Shown piece by piece: positions 59,546 through 64,000 of a stretch of 64,000 nucleotides of DNA. The notes under the pieces were generated by a model that saw only the letters and a list, made by a program, of their open reading frames with translations, was not told where the DNA came from and ran no database searches. The translations under genes and the position numbers were made by a program. The stretch comes from Streptomyces sp. V4I2 (GTDB lineage Bacteria; Actinomycetota; Actinomycetes; Streptomycetales; Streptomycetaceae). The stretch spans positions 5,704,001 through 5,768,000 of the forward strand of contig NZ_JAUSZM010000003.1 in NCBI RefSeq assembly GCF_030817655.1, in the 5' to 3' direction. Each line of letters begins with the position of its first letter. The first letter of the stretch is position 1.

Positions 59546-60415
59546 ATGAGGTCTGCCACGCCGACGGCCGCCCGTCGGCCCGCGGGCGGGGACAACCCAG
59601 GCGGGGACAACCCGGGCGGGGACACCCCGGCCGGACGGTCGGGTGCCGACGGGATCGACACGCCCTCCGGGCCCTGTGTGGTGTTCTCGCTCGACCGGGC
59701 GCGCAGCGGGCCACTGTTGCGCGAGGCGCGCAGAACTCAGCTGCTGCCTCCCGTGGTCCACCCCTGGGGAGCGCTCCACGCCTACGCGGAACTGCTGACC
59801 GGACGACCGCGACCGCTGGCGGTCCTCGACGTGCCGGACGAGAGATGCGCGTACGGCCTCCCACACCGCGTCGAGCTGCTGCGGCGGCTGGCACCCGTGA
59901 CCGTCCTCGTGCCCGAGGGCACCTGCCCGGCGCCGCTGCTCGAAGCGGGTGCCACCAACGTCCTGGCGCGCGGCATGCCGGTCGACGAACTGGCCGCCAG
60001 GCTGGTGGCGGACCAGCGCTGGCTGGCCAGGAAGGAAGTCAAGGAAGCCTGCACGCCCTGGTACCAGGGGGTGCAGGGGCAGGGGCAGGGGCAGGGGCAG
60101 GGGCAGAGGCAGGCGCAGGCGCAGGGCCAGGAGCTGTCGCCGTCCCACCTGCTTCCCCACCAGGCTTCGCAGAAGGTTCTGCTCGGTCTCTTCCTCACCG
60201 ATCCCCAGCCCTGGTGCTGCCACGACCTGACGCGTCTGCTGGGCTCCGCCGAACAGCCGCTGGCCCGGGCCGCCCTCCGCGCCCGGATGCTGCGGCTGAC
60301 CCCTCTCCTCGACCGCCTGGGCCTGGCTCTGTGCAGGACCGGCCGCTGGGGGCGCTTCTCCTACACGGTCGTGTCCTCGGCCGGGCACAGCCAGGCTGCG
60401 CACAGCGCGGCCTGA
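59546..60415 (+). CDS. Receiver-like domain plus C-terminal helical domain, orphan regulator
   Basis: 289 residues from ATG at 59546 (GGAGG four bases upstream); an ATG at 59525 is possible. A Pro/Asp/Gly repeat start is followed by an alpha-beta domain with a receiver pattern: CVVFSLDRARSGPLLREARR, LAVLDVPDE in place of the phospho-Asp strand, VTVLVPEG, and NVLARGMPVDELAARL where receivers have a Lys-Pro turn; the Lys is Arg here. A Gln/Gly linker (GQGQGQGQGQRQAQAQGQ) leads to a C-terminal winged-helix-like region (VLLGLFLTDPQPWCCHDLTR, AALRARMLRLTPLLDRLGLA). No kinase partner nearby. Function unknown. Confidence 0.6.
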   Translation: MRSATPTAARRPAGGDNPGGDNPGGDTPAGRSGADGIDTPSGPCVVFSLDRARSGPLLREARRTQLLPPVVHPWGALHAYAELLTGRPRPLAVLDVPDERCAYGLPHRVELLRRLAPVTVLVPEGTCPAPLLEAGATNVLARGMPVDELAARLVADQRWLARKEVKEACTPWYQGVQGQGQGQGQGQRQAQAQGQELSPSHLLPHQASQKVLLGLFLTDPQPWCCHDLTRLLGSAEQPLARAALRARMLRLTPLLDRLGLALCRTGRWGRFSYTVVSSAGHSQAAHSAA

Positions 60416-60520
60416 AGCGTCACAGCCCTCGCTGGAACGCGCGGCAGCAACAAGAACCGCTGCTCTCCGACCACCCGTATCCCGAACGCCCGTAATGACA
60501 ACCACGCAGGGGGAACCACC

Positions 60521-61267
60521 ATGCGCACCATACGAATCGCCACCACCATCGCCGCCTCCGCCGCCCTGGCCCTGACCCTCACCGCCTGCGGCGGTGATGA
60601 CGACAACGGGGCGGCCAAGCCGACGCAGGCATCGTCGGCCGCCGCGTCCGCGACGCCCACCACCGCCACCTCGCCGTCGGGGACCCCTTCGGCCTCCGTC
60701 CCGGAAACCGGACAGCCGGCGCCCACCGCGGACGGCGGCAGCACCGGTTCACAGACCAGCGGGGGGAGCTCGTCGAACGGGAACGGGAACGGAAACGGGA
60801 AGAACCCCAGTAGCGGCAGCGGCAGCAGCACAGCCCAGCCCGCGGACTGCGCGACCGGCTCGCTGAAGTTCACGGCCGACCAGGTCTCCCGGCCCGTCAA
60901 CCACATCGTCATCAAGGCCACCAACAACGGCTCGCGGCCCTGCAACCTCCTTGCCTTCCCGCTCCTGGCGTTCGAGAAGGACGCGCAGGCCGCCACCGCC
61001 GAGATCGAGGAGAGCCGGCCGCAGGCCGTCGTCACCCTCGCCCCCGGCGCCACCGCCTACGCCGGCGTGACGACCTCGTCCGGCGACGGCAGCGGCGAGC
61101 GGTCCGTCCGCAGCTCCGTCATCAGCCTGCACCTCCACGGCCGAAACGGCGGCAGCATCGGCGGCGCAGCGAAGATTCCAGCGCCCGGCGGCTCCCTCTA
61201 TGTCGAGCCGAGTGCGGCCAAGGTGACGTACTGGCAGGACAACATGACTGACGCCCTGACCTGGTGA
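60521..61267 (+). CDS. DUF4232-domain lipoprotein (second copy)
   Basis: 248 residues. Lipobox LTAC (~24), a Ser/Thr/Gly/Asn linker with NGNGNGNGKN, and a DUF4232 domain: CATGSLKFTADQVSRPVNHI, VIKATNNGSRPCNLLAFPLL, VVTLAPGATAYAGVTTSSGD, YWQDNMTDALTW. The end matches the 32514-33296 paralogue (YWQSTMADALAW). Start ATG has GGGGGAA upstream. Likely a surface lipoprotein. Confidence 0.82.
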   Translation: MRTIRIATTIAASAALALTLTACGGDDDNGAAKPTQASSAAASATPTTATSPSGTPSASVPETGQPAPTADGGSTGSQTSGGSSSNGNGNGNGKNPSSGSGSSTAQPADCATGSLKFTADQVSRPVNHIVIKATNNGSRPCNLLAFPLLAFEKDAQAATAEIEESRPQAVVTLAPGATAYAGVTTSSGDGSGERSVRSSVISLHLHGRNGGSIGGAAKIPAPGGSLYVEPSAAKVTYWQDNMTDALTW

Positions 61268-61598
61268 ACGCGGTGTGATCTTTTCAGCCACCCCCGATGC
61301 ACTCCGCAGCCGCGGCGAAAGCGGCAGGAAACGGGTCGTACCGGTCGCGCACCCGAGCGGTACGCGGGCGGTACGCGGGCGTTGCGCCGGACTGATACCG
61401 GCGTTCCGGGCCGATCCGTACAGGTTCTGAGGCACTATCCAGTGGTGCTCCCCCCGATATCCCGGCTGCCGGTGCCCGGAACGGGGATACCGGATGCCGC
61501 ACCGCAACCGCAGTGGCTGAAAACGTGTCTTTGGACGCGTGGCCGAAGCTCCGGGGCGGGTGAGTTTCCGGTAGCACGTGCGGCCTTGGGGGGCTGGG
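61268..61598. other. 331-bp gap before the kinase gene
   Basis: Holds cggtacgcggg-type repeats near 61360 and a loose inverted repeat tatccc/gggata around 61459-61488. No gene is visible; it probably carries the kinase promoter. Confidence 0.4.
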
Positions 61599-63254
61599 AT
61601 GAACACATGGGGAGTGCCCGGATACGCGGAGTCGGTGGAGCTCGGATCAGGGGCGAGCGGGCGGGTCGTCCTGGCCGTGCACGAGGAGACCGGCGTGCCG
61701 GTCGCGGTGAAGTACCTCAGCGAGTCACTGCGCACCCGGCCGGGCTTCGTACGCGAGTTCAGGGCGGAGGCGCGGCTGCTCGGCGGCCTGGACAGCCCGT
61801 ACGTCACCGGGTTGTACGAGTACGTCGAGAGCCCGGACGGCGCCGCCATCGTGATGGAGCTGGTGGACGGTGTCTCGTTGCGGACCCTGCTGACCAGGGA
61901 GAGTCCGCTCGATCCCGAGGCCGCGCTCGTGCTCCTCAAGGGGTCGTTGCTCGGCCTGGCCGACGCGCACCGAGTCGGCGTCGTCCACCGCGACTACAAA
62001 CCGGCGAACGTCCTGGTCGTACCGGACGGATCGTCCAAGCTGGTCGACTTCGGGATCGCGGTGGACTCCGGCACCAGCGTCGGCGTGGCGGGAACCCCCG
62101 CCTACATGGCCCCGGAGCAGTGGACCGGCGCGCCCGCCTCGCCCGCCGCCGACGTGTACGCGGCCACGGCCACCTTCTTCGAGTGCCTGACGGGCCACAA
62201 GCCGTACTCGGGTGACAATCTCGCCGAACTCGCGCTGCAGCACGTCGACGCGCCCGTCCCGGCCGAGGAGGCGCCCGAGGCGGTGCGAGAGCTGGTCCGG
62301 CGCGGTCTGGCCAAGGACCCGCGGGAACGGCCCACCCACGCCGAGGAGTTCGTCACGGAACTGGAGGCGGTGGCCGGCGCCGCCTACGGGCCCGACTGGG
62401 AGGAACGCGGCCGCGGCCGGCTCGCCGCGCTGATGGCCCTGGTGCCGCTGCTGCTGCCCTCGGCCCGCGGTGCCCCACGTACCACGACGGACACCGCACG
62501 CACGGTCCTGAGCCGCGAACCGGGCCTCGGCTGGGCGCGGTCGTGGCGTCCCGGCCGGCCAGGGATGCTGGTGGCCGGTGCGGCCGTACTTCTGGCGGTC
62601 CTCCTCACCTACGGCATCCAGCACACCCCGCTGGGAACGGATCCGCAGCAGGCGGCGCAGGCCCTGGCCACCACCAGAGCCCAGCCCGGTGTGGAGTCGG
62701 GAGAGCTCATCGCTCCGCCGATCGCGTCGGCGAACTCGTCCCCGCCGCCCCCGACGTCCACCGTGTCACCCAGCCTGTCGCCCTCGGCCCCGGCGACACC
62801 TGGCACCGACGAGCCTTCGGCGTCCGCCACCACGGCTCCGGCTCCGGCCGCCCCGCAGACGACGACACCCGGCGCGGCGACCACCGAGGCGACGCCGACG
62901 ACCACCGCCCCCACCTCGCCGGCCGCTCCCGCCGTCAAGGACGTCGCGGTGTCGGGCTTCCGGCAGACGGGGCCGACGACCGCCTCGGCAACGATCGACA
63001 TCACCACGGACGGCACCGGACCGCTCTCCATCACCGTCTCGTGGTTCACGGGCGACACCGGGGGACAGCCCGGCACCCCGGACGGTGCGTCCCAGACGTT
63101 CGAGCGCAGCGGCGCCACCCAGTACACGCTCACCGTCGACCACACCTTCCAGGGCAAGGGCTGTTACTGGACGGTGCAGGCCACGACCACTCCGGCCGCC
63201 GCCGACGGCGGCGCCTCACAGCAGCTTCTGACCAGGGGGTGTGTCATCGGATGA
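61599..63254 (+). CDS. Transmembrane Ser/Thr protein kinase (PknB-like)
   Basis: 551 residues from ATG at 61599 (GGGGGG just upstream). The kinase domain (~10-265) has the ATP loop GSGASGRVVLAV, Lys of AVKYLSESL (~38), catalytic loop HRDYKPANV (~130), DFGIAVDSGTS, and TPAYMAPEQW; all needed residues are there. Then a Pro/Arg linker, one membrane helix (GMLVAGAAVLLAVLLTYGIQ, ~321-341), a ~100-residue Pro/Thr/Ser-rich outer spacer, and a C-terminal beta domain (~447-551) with VAVSGFRQTGPTTASATIDI and HTFQGKGCYW. Overlaps the next gene by ATGA. Outer domain likely senses a wall or secreted ligand. Confidence 0.92.
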   Translation: MNTWGVPGYAESVELGSGASGRVVLAVHEETGVPVAVKYLSESLRTRPGFVREFRAEARLLGGLDSPYVTGLYEYVESPDGAAIVMELVDGVSLRTLLTRESPLDPEAALVLLKGSLLGLADAHRVGVVHRDYKPANVLVVPDGSSKLVDFGIAVDSGTSVGVAGTPAYMAPEQWTGAPASPAADVYAATATFFECLTGHKPYSGDNLAELALQHVDAPVPAEEAPEAVRELVRRGLAKDPRERPTHAEEFVTELEAVAGAAYGPDWEERGRGRLAALMALVPLLLPSARGAPRTTTDTARTVLSREPGLGWARSWRPGRPGMLVAGAAVLLAVLLTYGIQHTPLGTDPQQAAQALATTRAQPGVESGELIAPPIASANSSPPPPTSTVSPSLSPSAPATPGTDEPSASATTAPAPAAPQTTTPGAATTEATPTTTAPTSPAAPAVKDVAVSGFRQTGPTTASATIDITTDGTGPLSITVSWFTGDTGGQPGTPDGASQTFERSGATQYTLTVDHTFQGKGCYWTVQATTTPAAADGGASQQLLTRGCVIG

Positions 63255-64000
63255 GCGCTCACAACGACCGCACTCCCGCGTCCGCCGAGGACCGGGATCC
63301 CACCCGGGTCCTCGGCTCCGCCGAAGAAACCCGGGTGCTCGACCCGGCCGACGAGACCAGGGTGCTCGGCCCCGCCGACCATCACACCTCCACCCTCCAC
63401 CTGGGTCCCACCGACGAACACGCCCCGAGCGACGAACTCGGCTCCGCCGACGCCGAGTACAGCGCCACGGTGCTGGCCAGCCACTGGATCCAACGGCCCG
63501 AGCCGGACACCACCACCCTCGTCGGGCCGCCCTCCACGGGGACCCTGACGCCGCCGACGCCGCCCGACCGTGCCGAAGGCACCGTGCTGCGTTTCGGCCC
63601 GGGGGTGACAGCCGCCGCGCACCGTACCCACAGGACGCTGCCCGCCCTGCCGCCGCCTCGCGTGCCCCCGCGCCGGCGCCTGCGAAGACACGCGCTGCCC
63701 GCGCTCGTGCTGATCGTCGTCCTCGCCTTCCTCGCCTGGCAGCGCCTCGGGCCCTCCGTCGAGGTGCGTACGGCGGCGGTCACGGCCCGGCCGACGGCTC
63801 TGGGATGCGACGGCACAGCGGACATAGTCGCCCTCGTCGCCACGAACGGCCGACCGGGCACGCTCTCCTACCGCTGGACCCGAAGTGACGGCACCGCCTC
63901 GGGCGTCCTGCACGAAGTGGTGGTCCGGGGCCAGAGACAGGCACGTCTGCACCTGTTGTGGACCTTCCAGGGCAAGGGCCACTACACGGCAGGGGCCGAA
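63251..64000 (+). CDS. Membrane protein coupled to the kinase, 3' end outside window
   Basis: ATG at 63251 overlaps the kinase stop and the frame is open to the window end (250 residues). The start has repeated T-x-V-L words (DPTRVLGSAEETRVLDPADE, TRVLGPAD, SATVLAS, GTVLRFGPG), then a basic proline-rich stretch, a membrane helix (HALPALVLIVVLAFLAW, ~150-166) and an outer beta domain ending LLWTFQGKGHY, the same motif as in the kinase ectodomain. It is plausibly a kinase substrate or partner. Its C-terminus is not visible. Confidence 0.7.
   Translation, partial: MSAHNDRTPASAEDRDPTRVLGSAEETRVLDPADETRVLGPADHHTSTLHLGPTDEHAPSDELGSADAEYSATVLASHWIQRPEPDTTTLVGPPSTGTLTPPTPPDRAEGTVLRFGPGVTAAAHRTHRTLPALPPPRVPPRRRLRRHALPALVLIVVLAFLAWQRLGPSVEVRTAAVTARPTALGCDGTADIVALVATNGRPGTLSYRWTRSDGTASGVLHEVVVRGQRQARLHLLWTFQGKGHYTAGAE

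Noticed and set aside
1..64000. tRNA genes, rRNA genes, CRISPR arrays, prophage or biosynthetic gene cluster
   Set aside because: No cloverleaf sequences, no regular spacer arrays, no phage structural genes and no polyketide or peptide synthase genes were found by reading.

Overview
The window is a high-GC actinobacterial chromosome segment, almost certainly Streptomyces. Evidence: GC-rich third codon positions throughout, many GTG and TTG starts with GGAGG-type ribosome sites, a leaderless-start pattern, and families typical of streptomycetes (SCO5918-like and SCO2400-like proteins, DUF6479, DUF4232 lipoproteins, NocE-like secreted proteins, SpoIIE/PAS/GAF phosphatases, NarL-type two-component pairs). 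No rRNA, tRNA, CRISPR array or prophage was seen.

Layout. 0-10 kb: end of an Ig-like surface protein, an M24 peptidase, small membrane and lipoproteins, a TetR regulator divergent from a dienelactone hydrolase with a palindromic operator between them, a secreted lysyl oxidase-family protein and a frameshifted DUF2079 membrane protein. 10-17 kb: a cold-shock neighbourhood in which three families occur twice (cold-shock protein, SCO5918-like protein, MerR-like regulator), plus a CBS-domain protein, a DEAD-box RNA helicase and a stand-alone phosphoribosylanthranilate isomerase. 17-27 kb: PRC-barrel protein, large secreted NocE-like protein, TerB-like protein, secreted tripeptidyl-peptidase-type hydrolase, Fpg/Nei glycosylase and an orphan RutA. 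27-40 kb: a PAS/GAF/SpoIIE phosphatase with a frameshift, an XRE-type membrane regulator, lipoproteins, a beta-propeller secreted protein, a GH97 glycosidase, a zinc-ribbon SCO2400-like protein and a SRPBCC protein. 40-45 kb: malic enzyme, then a repeat-rich gene-free stretch, an IS110 transposase and a decayed VOC gene. 45-49 kb: a glucarate module (IclR regulator, divergent GntP permease, glucarate dehydratase). 49-58 kb: two two-component systems separated by decayed genes, then an ABC/FtsX exporter. 58-64 kb: TRIC channel, small membrane protein, receiver-like regulator, DUF4232 lipoprotein, and a Ser/Thr kinase overlapping a membrane protein with a matching C-terminal motif.

How genes work together. 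The glucarate genes form a regulator/uptake/catabolism unit. The second two-component system, a small membrane protein and the ABC transporter read as a signal-and-export module. The cold-shock block combines RNA chaperones, an RNA helicase and small regulators, and its two csp genes share a conserved leader. The kinase and the next gene overlap by ATGA and probably act together at the membrane.

Three features run through the whole window: short tandem repeats close to gene starts, single-base frameshifts in G or C runs that break otherwise good genes, and a -10-like hexamer 6-8 nt before starts that lack a Shine-Dalgarno sequence. A ~109 bp element is present twice, in opposite orientation, about 10 kb apart.
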